From contig NZ_CP118574.1 of assembly GCF_028898845.1 (NCBI RefSeq), positions 5,367,001 through 5,431,000 on the forward strand: 64,000 bases of DNA. The letters run 5' to 3'. The position numbers and the translations under genes are program-made. Of the stretch, positions 28,948 through 41,340 are shown in pieces. Every line of letters begins with the position of its first letter. The stretch's first letter is position 1. A model generated the notes under the pieces. The model was not told the DNA's origin and made no database searches. It saw nothing but the letters and a program-made list of their open reading frames with translations. The DNA comes from Streptomyces sp. WZ-12. Its GTDB lineage: Bacteria; Actinomycetota; Actinomycetes; Streptomycetales; Streptomycetaceae.

Positions 28948-29997
28948 ATGAGTACTTCGGTTTCGCCACACGGGTTCGAAACCGTGCGAGGGCGCGGCTA
29001 TCGCCCGGAGGACGTGGATCGGCGCGTCGAGGGACTCTCGATCGACCGTGACTCCTGCTGGGAACGCGCTGCTCGGTTGACGGTCCTGTCGAACGAGATG
29101 GAGGCCGAACTCGCCGAACTGCACGCCTACGTGGCGCAGCTTCCGGAGCAGACGTACGAGACGCTGGGCAAGCAGGCCCGGTTGATCTTGACGACGGCGG
29201 AGTCCGAGGCGGCGCGGTTGCGGTCGGGGGCGGAGGCGGACGCGGAGCAGGCGCACGACGACGCGGCCGGGTTCGCGCAGGAGTCGCAGACCGCGGCGGA
29301 CAAGGCGGCGCAGCGGATGCGTGCGGAGGCCGAGGAGGACGCGCGACGCATCGAGAAGGCGGCCGCCGAAGAGGTGGCGCTGCTCGTGGCGGAGGCCATC
29401 GAGGAGGCCGAGCGACTGCGGACGCAGGCGGCGGCGGAGCTGACGGAGACCCGGCGGCGCACCGAGCAGTTGCTGAAGGACCAGGAGGTGCGGCACACCG
29501 AGGAGTGGGACGCCCTGGAGCGGGAACTGGCGGGCCTGGACACCGAGATGGATCAGCGCGTCGCCGAGTTGGAGGCCCACGGTGAGGCGGTGCGGGCCGA
29601 GCGGCGGCGGCTGACGGCGGAGACCGAGGAGGCCGCGCGGCACCGGTCCGAGGACGCCGAGGCGCAGGCGGCGGAGCTGTTGGCGCAGGCCCGGGTCGAG
29701 GCCGAGCGGATCGAGCGGGCCGCCGAGCGGGTCGTGCGGGAGCACGACGAGAAGCGCGAGGAGCTCCGGATCCATATGACGCATGTGCGCAACAGCCTGG
29801 CGGCGTTGACGGGGAAGGACCCGGCGGACTTCGTCGACCCGGGGGCGGGGGCTCCCGTTGCTTCCGGTTCCGGTTCGGGTTCCGGTTCCGTTTCGGGGGG
29901 TGGGGCCGGTGTGCGGGCCGACCACGATCCGGACGACGAGGAGACGTTGGAGACGGAGCTGCCGCGGGTGGACGGGCGCGGTTCGGGGCGGCGGTAG
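28948..29997 (+). CDS. Coiled-coil protein with DivIVA-like N-terminus (Scy/FilP relative)
   Basis: A 349-residue cytosolic protein. The N-terminus FETVRGRGYRPEDVDRRVEGL resembles the short head of DivIVA and of the Streptomyces polarity proteins. Residues 55-285 are almost entirely Ala/Glu/Arg heptad sequence (for example AEAEEDARRIEKAAAEEVA), a long coiled coil. The tail is Gly/Ser then acidic (DHDPDDEETLETELP). Such proteins are often annotated as cellulose-binding by mistake; a cytoskeletal or polar-growth role is more likely. It stands alone, before the convergent MFS gene. Exact function unknown. Confidence 0.75.
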   Translation: MSTSVSPHGFETVRGRGYRPEDVDRRVEGLSIDRDSCWERAARLTVLSNEMEAELAELHAYVAQLPEQTYETLGKQARLILTTAESEAARLRSGAEADAEQAHDDAAGFAQESQTAADKAAQRMRAEAEEDARRIEKAAAEEVALLVAEAIEEAERLRTQAAAELTETRRRTEQLLKDQEVRHTEEWDALERELAGLDTEMDQRVAELEAHGEAVRAERRRLTAETEEAARHRSEDAEAQAAELLAQARVEAERIERAAERVVREHDEKREELRIHMTHVRNSLAALTGKDPADFVDPGAGAPVASGSGSGSGSVSGGGAGVRADHDPDDEETLETELPRVDGRGSGRR

Positions 29998-30322
29998 CCG
30001 GTACGACGTCGGTCCCGCGGGCGGGTAGCTCCGGGTCCGACATCCGACAACTGAACCGTCTCCGCACCGGATTGGGCCTTCGCCGCACCGGATTGGGCCT
30101 TCGCCTCGGATTCGGCATCCGCGACTGCGGCTCCGGGCCGCACGCGGTTTCGGCGGAGGGCGGCGGCCCGTCCGTGGCCCGGGCTACCGGTCGTTGCGCG
30201 CCGGCGGCGCTCAGTCGGCCCGCACGCCCGAGGCGTTGCCGGTGGCCTCGCCCGTGGCCTCGCCGGCGCCGTCCTTGGTGCCGCCTGTGCCCCCGCCGTT
30301 CTTCTCGCCCCGGCCCTCGCTC
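29998..30322. other. Intergenic region with a 21-base tandem duplication
   Basis: No gene is supported between the convergent coiled-coil and MFS genes. CCGCACCGGATTGGGCCTTC plus one G occurs twice in a row at 30062-30082 and 30083-30103 without a mismatch. No clear terminator hairpin was found. Confidence 0.6.
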
Positions 30323-32086
30323 CTATCCCTGCCGTCCCTTCCATCCTTTCCGTCCCTGACGTTGACGTGCCGGGTCGCTTCTGTCGTCGTCGCCGTTCCC
30401 GGCGTCCTCGCCGCCTTCCGGGGCGGGCGCGCGGCCCCCGTCCGGTGCGGCGGAGGTGGGAGCCGCCCCCGCCCCCGGATGGGCTTCGGTGTGGAGGGGG
30501 AAGCGGTGGGGTGCCAGGAGGAGGACGGCGAGGAAGGCGAGGGCGGCGGCCGCGGCGGCGCCGAGGTAGACGTGTTCGACGGAGGTGGCGACGGCGCGGC
30601 GGAGGTAGTCGGCGGCGCCGGTGACGAGGGTGCCGGCGTGTTGGAGGGCGTGCGAGACGGCGTCGAGGTCGTGCGGCAGGCCGGCGCGGATGGCCGTGGG
30701 GGCGTGGGTGAGGCGGTCGTTGAGGGTGGCGTTGGCGATGGCGCCGAAGAGGGCCGCGCCGAGGGACTGGCCGACCTGGCGGCAGAAGAGGATGGAGGCG
30801 GTGGCGGTGCCGCGCTCGGCGTAGCCGACGGAGGACTGGACGCCGATGATCAGCGGGAGTTGGAAGAGTCCGAGGGTGGCGCCGAGGGCGAGCATGAGCA
30901 GGGCGGGCTGCCAGGCGGCGCCGGGGTAGGGGAGCAGGGGGAAGGCGGCCAGGACGAGGGCGGCGGCGCCGATGCCGAGGAGGGCGCAGTTGCGGATGCC
31001 GATGCGGTTGTAGACGCGGTTGCTGAGGGCGGCGGATATCGGCCAGCTCAGGGTCATGACGGAGAGTACGAAGCCGGCGGCGGTGGGGGCGAGGCCGAGG
31101 ACGGCCTGCGCGTAGGTGGGGAGGAAGACGGTCGGGGCGACCATCAGCAGGCCGAGGGCGCCGAGGGCGAGGTTGACGGCGGAGATGGTGCGGCGGCGCC
31201 AGACCCAGCCGGGGATGATCGGGTCGGCGGCGCGGCGTTCGATCAGGACGGTGGCCGCGGTGGCCGCGGCGCTGCCGGCGAGCAGGAGGAGGGACGGGGC
31301 GGAGAGCCAGGGCCAGGCGGTGCCGCCCTGGACGACGGCGGTGAGCAGCAGGCCGCCGGCGGCGAAGATGGCGAGGGCGCCGGGCCAGTCGACGCGGGTG
31401 CGTTGCCCGGGGGTGGTGGGGCGGTCGCGTCGGGTGTCGTGGAAGTGACGGACGATCAGCCAGAGGGCGACGGTGCCGACGGGCAGGTTGATGAGGAAGA
31501 TCCACCGCCAGTCGCCGTAGGTGGTGAGCAGGCCGCCCAGTCCGGGGCCGGCGACGGCGGAGACGGCCCAGACGCTGGAGAGCCTGGACTGGATCTTGGG
31601 GCGTTCCTTCATCGGGTAGAGGTCGGCGGCGATGGTCTGGACGGTGCCCTGGAGGGCGCCGCCGCCCAGGCCCTGGAGGACGCGGAAGGCGATCAGCGAG
31701 CCCATGTTCCAGGCGCCGGCGCAGGCCAGGGAGCCGATGAGGAACAGGACGATGCCAATGAGCAGGATCGGCTTGCGGCCGTGGGTGTCGGAGAGCTTGC
31801 CGTAGACGGGGAGGGTGACGGTGACGGCGAGGAGGTAGCCGGAGAACAGCCAGGAGAAGACGGCGAAGCCGCCGAGGTCGCCGACGATCTGGGGGACGGC
31901 GGTCGCGATGATCGTCGAGTCGAGGGCGGTCAGGGCCATGCCGAGCATCAGGGCGGCGACGACGGGGCCGCGGCGGGCGGCGGCGCGGGCGTCGGATGGT
32001 CGGTTCCCGGTGTCGCCGTTCCGGTCGGTGCCGTTCCGGTCGGTGTCGTGGCTGTCGCCGTGGCTGTCCTGGGTGGTGCGGTTCAC
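30323..32086 (-). CDS. MFS drug:H+ antiporter, 14-helix DHA2 (EmrB/QacA) type
   Basis: A 587-residue membrane exporter. About 35 hydrophilic N-terminal residues with short D/R/N repeats precede 14 hydrophobic segments starting at GPVVAALMLGMALTALDSTI. The DHA2 motif C is seen in VAGPGLGGLL and motif A in GKLSDTHGRKP. The C-terminal 60 residues are hydrophilic and charged. GTG 32086 is selected because GGAGGGGG lies just upstream. DHA2 transporters expel lipophilic toxic compounds by proton antiport; substrate unknown. It is divergent from mfd with a repeat-bearing 303-base gap and no adjacent regulator gene. Confidence 0.88.
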   Translation of the reverse strand: MNRTTQDSHGDSHDTDRNGTDRNGDTGNRPSDARAAARRGPVVAALMLGMALTALDSTIIATAVPQIVGDLGGFAVFSWLFSGYLLAVTVTLPVYGKLSDTHGRKPILLIGIVLFLIGSLACAGAWNMGSLIAFRVLQGLGGGALQGTVQTIAADLYPMKERPKIQSRLSSVWAVSAVAGPGLGGLLTTYGDWRWIFLINLPVGTVALWLIVRHFHDTRRDRPTTPGQRTRVDWPGALAIFAAGGLLLTAVVQGGTAWPWLSAPSLLLLAGSAAATAATVLIERRAADPIIPGWVWRRRTISAVNLALGALGLLMVAPTVFLPTYAQAVLGLAPTAAGFVLSVMTLSWPISAALSNRVYNRIGIRNCALLGIGAAALVLAAFPLLPYPGAAWQPALLMLALGATLGLFQLPLIIGVQSSVGYAERGTATASILFCRQVGQSLGAALFGAIANATLNDRLTHAPTAIRAGLPHDLDAVSHALQHAGTLVTGAADYLRRAVATSVEHVYLGAAAAAALAFLAVLLLAPHRFPLHTEAHPGAGAAPTSAAPDGGRAPAPEGGEDAGNGDDDRSDPARQRQGRKGWKGRQG

Positions 32087-32389
32087 CGGGGCCCCCTCCT
32101 GCCGTGCTGCGGTGGGGCCGACCCGTTGCCCGGCCGCGGCTGGCGCGGGTACGTGTGGTCGGCGCGATACGTGTAGTCGGCACGGTTCCGGGGACACCCT
32201 TGCACGCGCGGTGGCCGGGCGGAACGGGGTTTCTCGCAGGGTGGGACGGCGGCGGGCGGCCGTTGGGGCGGCCGGTTGTCAGTGGGCAAGCGTAAGGTGG
32301 TCAGCCCTGGTCCGATTGCGCCCGTCGGCGCTTATGCGAGGGGTGGCGGACCGGTCGCGTTGTTCGCCTCGCTGGGACGGAAACCTTTC
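32087..32389. promoter_or_regulatory. Divergent MFS/mfd intergenic region with an 18-base direct repeat
   Basis: TACGTGTGGTCGGCGCG (32151-32167) and TACGTGTAGTCGGCACG (32169-32185) repeat with an 18-base period, two mismatches. They lie 65-99 bases upstream of the MFS start and look like a tandem operator or promoter duplication. No gene is supported in the remainder. Confidence 0.5.
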
Positions 32390-35932
<3,543 letters not shown>

Positions 35933-35938
35933 CCCGCG

Positions 35939-36090
35939 CGTTTTGGGCTTGCCCGCGGTGGGGGTTGCTCGCCGTTGGTGGTGGTGGTTGTTGGGCGGGG
36001 GCGCCGCGGTCTGTGCGTGGTGGCGGGGGTGGGCCGGAGGCGCCCGCCCGGTGGTGGGTGAGGGTTTCAAGGGCCGTCGTGGTAACCCCG
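35939..36090 (+). repeat. G/T-rich 3'-flank element after mfd, possibly related to the dispersed repeat
   Basis: Starting seven bases after the mfd stop, this G- and T-rich stretch (TTGGTGGTGGTGGTTGTTGG, later GTGCGTGGTGGCGGGGGTGG) resembles copies A and B in composition, position and orientation, but I cannot align it confidently base by base. No gene is supported in 35933-36175. Confidence 0.3.
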
Positions 36091-36175
36091 GGACCAGAGG
36101 CGTGGGTTGGGGCTGCCCACCCGGCGCCGCCGGCCCCACCCCACAAACACCCCCCAACGCCGAGCCCCGCAGGGG

Positions 36176-37624
36176 TTACGCGCGGCGGAGGAGAACCACG
36201 TCTCCCGCCGCCCCCACCACCACATACGTCGAGCGCGGATGCCTGGCCTCCGCGTCCGTCAGCGCCCGCTCCGCCTCCTGGGCGTCATGCGCCTGCACGG
36301 CGACGTAAGCGGGCGTCAACGCACCCGTATTGCCGGCCCAGTAGACGTGCGTCCGCCCCGTGAGGTGGCTCAGTGGGCGGACGTCGGACTCGACCGTCGC
36401 CCCGTCGGGAATCCGGTCGAGCAGCCGCTCGGCCGCGACCGCCGGCGGCGGTGTGCGGTACGTCGCGGCCTCGCCCAACCGCGCCAACGGCAGCGTCGTG
36501 GTGAGCGCGAGGGCCGCGGCGAGGACGGCGGCGGGCAGGTGGTGGGCGTAGGAGCGTAGCCAGGGGCGCGCGGAGGCGTGGGCGCGCGGGAGGGCGTCGA
36601 CCAGGGCGAGGAAGACGACCGGCATCAGGACGGCGCTGTAGTGCCAGTCGGTGCCCCAGTAGTGCGGTTCGTGGGAGAGGAAGCGCCAGCCGAGGGTGGG
36701 CGCGGCGACGAGGAGGAGGGGGGAGCGCAGGGCGAGCAGGCCGGTGGTGGGGAGCAGTACCCACAGCAGGGTGCGGAGCGCGACGCCGAGGGGGATGGCG
36801 GCCCCGCCGTGGTCGCCGAGCTTGGTCCAGTAATCGTATGAACCCGAGCCGTTGAAGGCGGGTATGAGCAGGGTGAGGGTGACGGCGGTGGCCGTCAGGC
36901 CGAACGCGACGAGGGCGAGCGGGAGGGGGGCGGGGCGGCGGGCGCGGAGCAGGGCGAGCGCCCCGATGGCGGCGGCCGTGACGCCGAGGTCCTCCTTGAC
37001 CAGCACGAGGGGGGCGGCCCAGTAGACGGCGGTGTTCCAGCGGCCGCGCAGTGCCGCGTCCAGGGCAAAGGCGATCAGCGGTACCGCGAAGGCTATTTCG
37101 TGGAAGTCGAAGTCAACCGCCTTCTGGGCGCCCCAGGACAGGCCGTAGGCGAGGCCGAGGGCGAGCCCGCGCAGGCGGCCCAGGTGGCGGGCGGCGGCGC
37201 GGGTGACGGGTATCGCGGAGAGCGCGAACAGCGCGGCCTGCGCGGTGAGCAGGGTCAGGGGGGAGGGGAGGAGCCGGTAGAAGGGGGCGAGCAGGATCAG
37301 GATGGGGCTGAAGTGGTCGCCGAGGATGTTGGTGCCGGGGCCCTTGAGGTCGACGAGGGGGGCCCGGAGGTGGGCGTAGCCGCGGACGGCCTGTTCGAAG
37401 ATGCCCAGGTCCCAGGAGACGGTGGAGAAGGTGCGGTAGCGCCAGAAGGACAGCGCGGCGTAGGCGAGGAAGAAGAAGCCGGCGATCCAGTACGGGTCCA
37501 GGCGCGGGGCGCGGAGCGCGGCGTGCCGGGGCGGGGGTTGGGGGGCGGTCGGCCGGTGCGGTGCGGCGGGGTGCGGGGTGGGCCCGGCGCGGCCGTCCGC
37601 CGCCGTCGCTGCGGCCGTGTCCAT
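36176..37624 (-). CDS. DUF2079 multi-pass membrane protein
   Basis: A 482-residue integral membrane protein. A Pro/Ala/His-rich N-terminal tail of about 42 residues leads into roughly ten hydrophobic segments. The DUF2079 hallmarks are WDLGIFEQAVRGYA and GDHFSPILILLAPFYRL in the first external loop and DFDFHEIAFAVP after the fourth segment; the pattern of acidic residues in the first loop recalls GT-C type glycosyltransferases. The C-terminal soluble part includes TVESDVRPLSHLTGR. ATG 37624 is preceded by GAGGA. It is divergent from the HNH nuclease gene. Function unproven; a membrane sugar transferase is a reasonable guess. Confidence 0.82.
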   Translation of the reverse strand: MDTAAATAADGRAGPTPHPAAPHRPTAPQPPPRHAALRAPRLDPYWIAGFFFLAYAALSFWRYRTFSTVSWDLGIFEQAVRGYAHLRAPLVDLKGPGTNILGDHFSPILILLAPFYRLLPSPLTLLTAQAALFALSAIPVTRAAARHLGRLRGLALGLAYGLSWGAQKAVDFDFHEIAFAVPLIAFALDAALRGRWNTAVYWAAPLVLVKEDLGVTAAAIGALALLRARRPAPLPLALVAFGLTATAVTLTLLIPAFNGSGSYDYWTKLGDHGGAAIPLGVALRTLLWVLLPTTGLLALRSPLLLVAAPTLGWRFLSHEPHYWGTDWHYSAVLMPVVFLALVDALPRAHASARPWLRSYAHHLPAAVLAAALALTTTLPLARLGEAATYRTPPPAVAAERLLDRIPDGATVESDVRPLSHLTGRTHVYWAGNTGALTPAYVAVQAHDAQEAERALTDAEARHPRSTYVVVGAAGDVVLLRRA

Positions 37625-37744
37625 GAGCGGCGTCCTCACTCTCGATTTTCCGAAAAGATATACGACCGGGATGCGGGCCGGTCCGGCGTCCGTCGGCCGA
37701 GCCCCGCCCCTGTTCACCTGTCCCGCAACCCTGTTGCCACGCTC

Positions 37745-38545
37745 ATGGATTGGATGTCCGACGTGAAGTCGATCGCCCGCCGTTCCGCCGCCCACTCCCG
37801 TACTCCCCGCGCCTTCGCCGTTGCCACTCTGGCCGCGTTGTTGACGGTCACCGGCTGCTCCGGGCACGGTGGCGGCTCCTCAGATGCCGGGAACGGTGCG
37901 TCGGTTCCCGGGGACGCCGGCGGGAAGCAGGGGGAGCCGGGCAGCGCGCTGCGCGCGTTGGACTCACTGGCCGTCAAGCGGGTGGGGACGAAGTCCGGTT
38001 ACGCCCGGAACCGCTTCGGGACGGCCTGGGCGGACACCGACGGCAACGGCTGCGGCACCCGCGACGACATACTCAAGCGGGATCTGCGGGGCACCAAGTT
38101 CCGGGACGCGAAACAGTGCGTGGTGGTGTCCGGCTCGCTCCCCAAGGACCCGTACACCGGGAAGGCGTTGCAGTACGAGCGGGGGCGCAGCACGATCGAC
38201 ATCGACCACGTGGTGGCGCTGTCGGACGCCTGGCAGACGGGCGCGCGGAGTTGGGACGGCCGCAAGCGGGTGGCACTGGCCAACGATCCGCTGAACCTGA
38301 TCGCGGTGGAGGCGTCGGCCAACCGCCGCAAGAGCGACGGGGACGCGGCGGACTGGCTGCCGCCGTACGCCGGTTACCGCTGTACCTACGTCGCGCGGCA
38401 GGTGGCGGTGAAGAAGAAGTACGAGCTGTGGGTGACCCGCGAGGAGAAGGCCGCGATGGCGAAGGTCCTCAACTCCTGCCCGCGGCAGGGGCTGCCGGGT
38501 GGCGGGAACCCGACGCAGGCGCCGGAGCGCTTCACGGCGAAGTAG
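37745..38545 (+). CDS. Secreted HNH-family nuclease (DUF1524/GmrSD C-domain type)
   Basis: A 266-residue exported protein. The N-terminus is basic, followed by VATLAALLTVTGC, whose final Cys gives a lipoprotein-like cleavage site. The mature part has the HNH core: DIDHVVALSDAWQTGA with the DHV catalytic His, then NDPLNLIAVEASANRRKSD and a helix RCTYVARQVAVKKKYELWVT. Secreted proteins of this type are common in Streptomyces and probably act as extracellular nucleases. ATG 37745 is chosen, though ATG 37754 is nearly as good and no strong ribosome site is seen. Divergent from the DUF2079 gene. Confidence 0.85.
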   Translation: MDWMSDVKSIARRSAAHSRTPRAFAVATLAALLTVTGCSGHGGGSSDAGNGASVPGDAGGKQGEPGSALRALDSLAVKRVGTKSGYARNRFGTAWADTDGNGCGTRDDILKRDLRGTKFRDAKQCVVVSGSLPKDPYTGKALQYERGRSTIDIDHVVALSDAWQTGARSWDGRKRVALANDPLNLIAVEASANRRKSDGDAADWLPPYAGYRCTYVARQVAVKKKYELWVTREEKAAMAKVLNSCPRQGLPGGGNPTQAPERFTAK

Positions 38546-38796
38546 CGCCGCACGGGCGCGAGAGGCCCCGGGCCCGGACCGCGGTGGCGCGGATCCGGGC
38601 CCGGGGCAGCTGTGGCAGGTACCGGGGCGAGCCGACGGCCCGAAGGAACCACCCCCAAGCAACCGACCTCCTCGCGGCTCGTTGGCCGAAGCAGTGGCCC
38701 GCGCCACGCCGACTCCCTAGCATCGATCACTCAAGGTCGTAACTAGGTCGGTCGTTGTCAGTTCCGTTGCACGATCTGCATCCGCCGGGAGGCCAT

Positions 38797-39438
38797 GTGT
38801 TCCGCCGTAGGACAGCGCTCTCCGTTTCCGCCGCCGCCGCTCTGCTGGCCGCGACCCCGTTGCTCACCGCCTGCGGCTCCGAGGCCCACCCGGGCGCCGC
38901 CGCCATCGTGGACGGCAAGCGGATCACCGTCGCCCAGCTCCAGACCCGGGTGAAGGACGTCCGCGCCGCCCAGGCCGCGTCCCCCGAGGGCAACCAACTG
39001 ATCGCCAACACCGGCCGACTCGGCCTCTCCACCCTCAACGGCATGATCTTCGACGAGGTGCTGGCCCGCAGCGCCGCCGACGCCGGGGTCACGGTCACCC
39101 GCGCCGACGTCCAAAAGGGCCGCGCGGCGGCCGAGGAACAGGCCGGTGGCCCGGCCCGGTTGAAGCAGATGTGGCTCCAACAGGGCATCGCCCCCGACCG
39201 CATCGACGCGGTGGTCCGCAACCAACTCCTCCTCGACGGCCTCGCCAAGCACCTGCACGTGGACCGCGCCACGCCCACCGGCCAACGCACCCTCGTTCAG
39301 GCCCTGGCGAAGACCTCCCGCTCCCTGGGCGTCGACGTCAACCCGCGCTACGGCACGTGGGACGACCAGCAGGTGATCCTCGGCCAGACCAAGGAACCGT
39401 GGATCGTCCCGTCGACGCCGCGGCAGCAGCAGGCGTAG
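38797..39438 (+). CDS. SurA N-terminal-domain lipoprotein
   Basis: A 213-residue lipoprotein: Arg-rich start FRRRTALSV, hydrophobic core, then the lipobox LLTAC and mature CGSEAHPGAAAIVDGKRITVAQL. The AAIVDGKRIT start and following helices match the SurA/PrsA N-terminal chaperone domain, while no parvulin isomerase domain follows. GTG 38797 follows GGGAGG. It is 111 bases upstream of mazG on the same strand, an order I recall from other Streptomyces. It probably assists folding of exported proteins (inference). Confidence 0.82.
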   Translation: MFRRRTALSVSAAAALLAATPLLTACGSEAHPGAAAIVDGKRITVAQLQTRVKDVRAAQAASPEGNQLIANTGRLGLSTLNGMIFDEVLARSAADAGVTVTRADVQKGRAAAEEQAGGPARLKQMWLQQGIAPDRIDAVVRNQLLLDGLAKHLHVDRATPTGQRTLVQALAKTSRSLGVDVNPRYGTWDDQQVILGQTKEPWIVPSTPRQQQA

Positions 39439-39549
39439 GGCCGGGGTAGGGCGGCGGCCGTTCCGTTCCCCTCGGGGGCGCGGGGCGGCCGCCGCCCTCG
39501 CGTCCAGGCGCCCGGGGCACTGTCGGTCCCGTGCGTTACGTTCGTTGGT

Positions 39550-40563
39550 GTGAACGCTGACGCCGCAGACGCCACCCCCGCCGCCGTGCCCCACCCCGAG
39601 GCCCCGGGCACCGGCCGCCTGGTCCTGCTCACGACCAGCCACCGGGTCGCCCCCGGCCTGCTGTCCTGGCCCGCCTGGCAGGCCCTGCGCACCGCCGACC
39701 GCGTCCTGTGCGCCACCGCGGACCACCCACAGCTGCCCTACCTCCGCGAGGCCGGCATCGCGGTGGAGACCGCCGCCCCCACCGCCCGCGAGCTGGTGGA
39801 CTACTGCGTCCCGGCCGCCCGCACCGCCGTCGTCCTCACCTCCGCCGACGGCGAGAGCGCCCTCACCGACGGCCTGGCCCGCCTGGCCGGCTCCGGCCGC
39901 GAGACCATGCCCGACCTGGAGCTGCTGCCCGGCTCCTACGACCTCCCCGGCGCCCGCCTGCTCGACCTCGTCCAGGTCATGGACCAGATCCGCACCGCGT
40001 GCCCCTGGAGCAGCATCCGCACCCACCGCGACCTCGCCAAGTACGGCATCGAGGAGGCGTACGAGCTGGTCGAGGCCATCGAGGAGGGCGACCGCGAGGC
40101 GCTCCGCGAGGAGCTCGGCGACGTGCTCCTCCAGGTCGTCTTCCACGCCCGGATCGCCCAGGACGACCCCGACGAGCCGTTCTCCGTCGACGACGTGGCC
40201 GGCACGATCGTCGAGAAGCTGCTCCACCGCCACCCCCACGTCTTCGGCGCCGAGACCGCCGAGACCCCCGAGGACGTCAAGGCCCACTGGCTCCGCACCA
40301 AGGCCGAGGAGAAGCAGCGCGCCTCCATCACCGAGGGCGTCCCCCTCGCCCAGCCCGGCCTCGCCCTCACCGCCAAACTGGCCTCCCGCGCCCGCACGGC
40401 GGGCCTGGAGGTGCCCCTGCCCACCGGCCCGGGCATCGGCTACGAACTCCTGGCGCTGGCCGTCCGCGCCGAATCCGAGGGCATCGACCCGGAGGCGTCC
40501 CTCCGCGCGGCCGCCCGCACCTACCGCGACGCGGTGCTGGCAGCGGAGCGGAGCGCGGGGTAG
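39550..40563 (+). CDS. mazG: Nucleoside triphosphate pyrophosphohydrolase MazG
   Basis: MazG hydrolyses (d)NTPs to monophosphates, cleaning non-canonical nucleotides. The 337-residue product carries an actinomycete-type N-terminal extension of about 135 residues resembling a tetrapyrrole-methylase-like fragment, then the MazG fold: QIRTACPWSSIRTHRDL, and the metal-binding EEAYELVEAIEEGD followed by REELGDVLLQVVFHA. GTG 39550 has no ribosome site, but TACGTT is seven bases upstream, consistent with a leaderless transcript. A second MazG half may be represented by the C-terminal helices. No neighbour on its strand is close downstream. Confidence 0.9.
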   Translation: MNADAADATPAAVPHPEAPGTGRLVLLTTSHRVAPGLLSWPAWQALRTADRVLCATADHPQLPYLREAGIAVETAAPTARELVDYCVPAARTAVVLTSADGESALTDGLARLAGSGRETMPDLELLPGSYDLPGARLLDLVQVMDQIRTACPWSSIRTHRDLAKYGIEEAYELVEAIEEGDREALREELGDVLLQVVFHARIAQDDPDEPFSVDDVAGTIVEKLLHRHPHVFGAETAETPEDVKAHWLRTKAEEKQRASITEGVPLAQPGLALTAKLASRARTAGLEVPLPTGPGIGYELLALAVRAESEGIDPEASLRAAARTYRDAVLAAERSAG

Positions 40564-40679
40564 TTCCGTCGGGGACGGACCCGGGGCCGGGTAAGCCCCG
40601 CTGGAAAGCTGGCCGTTGGGAGGCGCCCCGGCCCGGCACGCGGATCAGTGCAGCGTCCACGCCCGCAGATCGGCGTCGG

Positions 40680-40800
40680 ACGGCCCGGCGCACCGAGGCC
40701 GTGCTCTGGCTCCGGCGCGCGGTGGACCGGGGCGACGAGCGCGCGGCCCAGACGCTGGAGGCTGCGAACAGGGCGGCGCCTACGGCGCGTTCCGCCTGAG
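40680..40800 (+). pseudogene. Possible tail of a Sel1/TPR-like repeat gene
   Basis: The frame ending at 40800 reads RTEAVLWLRRAVDRGDERAAQTLE, which resembles one Sel1-type helical repeat. It has no start codon or upstream similarity of its own, so it may be a remnant; chance is possible. The rest of 40564-40809 shows nothing. Confidence 0.2.
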
Positions 40801-40809
40801 CCGACGGGC

Positions 40810-41166
40810 TCAGGCGGGACGCGTTGCGTCCCTCGCCGGGTCTTCCCGGTCAGGGGAGTCGTACGGAGGTGCGGGCAGGCGGGCGCCTCGACTCACGGCC
40901 ACCCGGCGGACGTTGGCGAGCGACGTGGCCAAGTCGGCCGCGAGCAGGTGGATTTCGCCGGGCGTCCAGGTCCGTTCGCGAAGGACGTGGCCGGCCTCCT
41001 CGATGAGCTCGGCCGCCGAGGCGAGCTGTTCCGCCTCGATCCGGTCGGCCATACGGGAGACGTATCCGGTCCCGTCGCCCGTGAGGAGATAGCAGGGCTT
41101 CCCTTCCGGGCTGGACCAGGGCAGAAGCCGCCCAGCGTCCAGGAGTCCTCGATTAGGCTCGGTCAT
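40810..41166 (-). CDS. Hypothetical protein of a WhiJ-like locus
   Basis: A 118-residue, soluble, slightly acidic protein with no motif I recognise; it contains CYLLTGDGTGYVSRMADRIE and a helical middle (ASAAELIEEAGHVL, LLAADLATSLANVRRVA). GGAGGT eight bases before ATG 41166 supports translation. It is divergent from the XRE regulator across 174 bases; small unknown proteins in this position are usual for XRE/DUF397 cassettes of the whiJ/abaA type, so it is probably a partner of that regulator. Confidence 0.65.
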   Translation of the reverse strand: MTEPNRGLLDAGRLLPWSSPEGKPCYLLTGDGTGYVSRMADRIEAEQLASAAELIEEAGHVLRERTWTPGEIHLLAADLATSLANVRRVAVSRGARLPAPPYDSPDREDPARDATRPA

Positions 41167-41340
41167 GCCGTCGACCTCCGTGGGGTTGGTGGCCACGCCC
41201 TCGGGCCGGTGCACGCCGGTCGCGAGGGTCCGCGCTTCTTCACGCTGTGTGGCCGTTCCCTCACAGATTCGGCCTCTTCTGGCTACGCTGCCAGTACGTC
41301 GAGCCCGACAACGCAGTTGTCAAGGAGGGGAGTTCAGCCC

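Noticed and set aside
28376..30118. 580-codon minus-strand frame over the coiled-coil gene and its upstream gap
   Set aside because: Pro/Arg/Ser-rich, no recognisable motif; the opposite strand has a coherent heptad pattern.
30194..32176. 660-codon plus-strand frame over the MFS gene
   Set aside because: Gly/Asp/Glu-rich antisense read of a transporter with 14 clear membrane segments.
37100..37744. N-terminal extension of the HNH nuclease frame
   Set aside because: It is antisense to the DUF2079 gene and would place the signal peptide in the middle of the protein.
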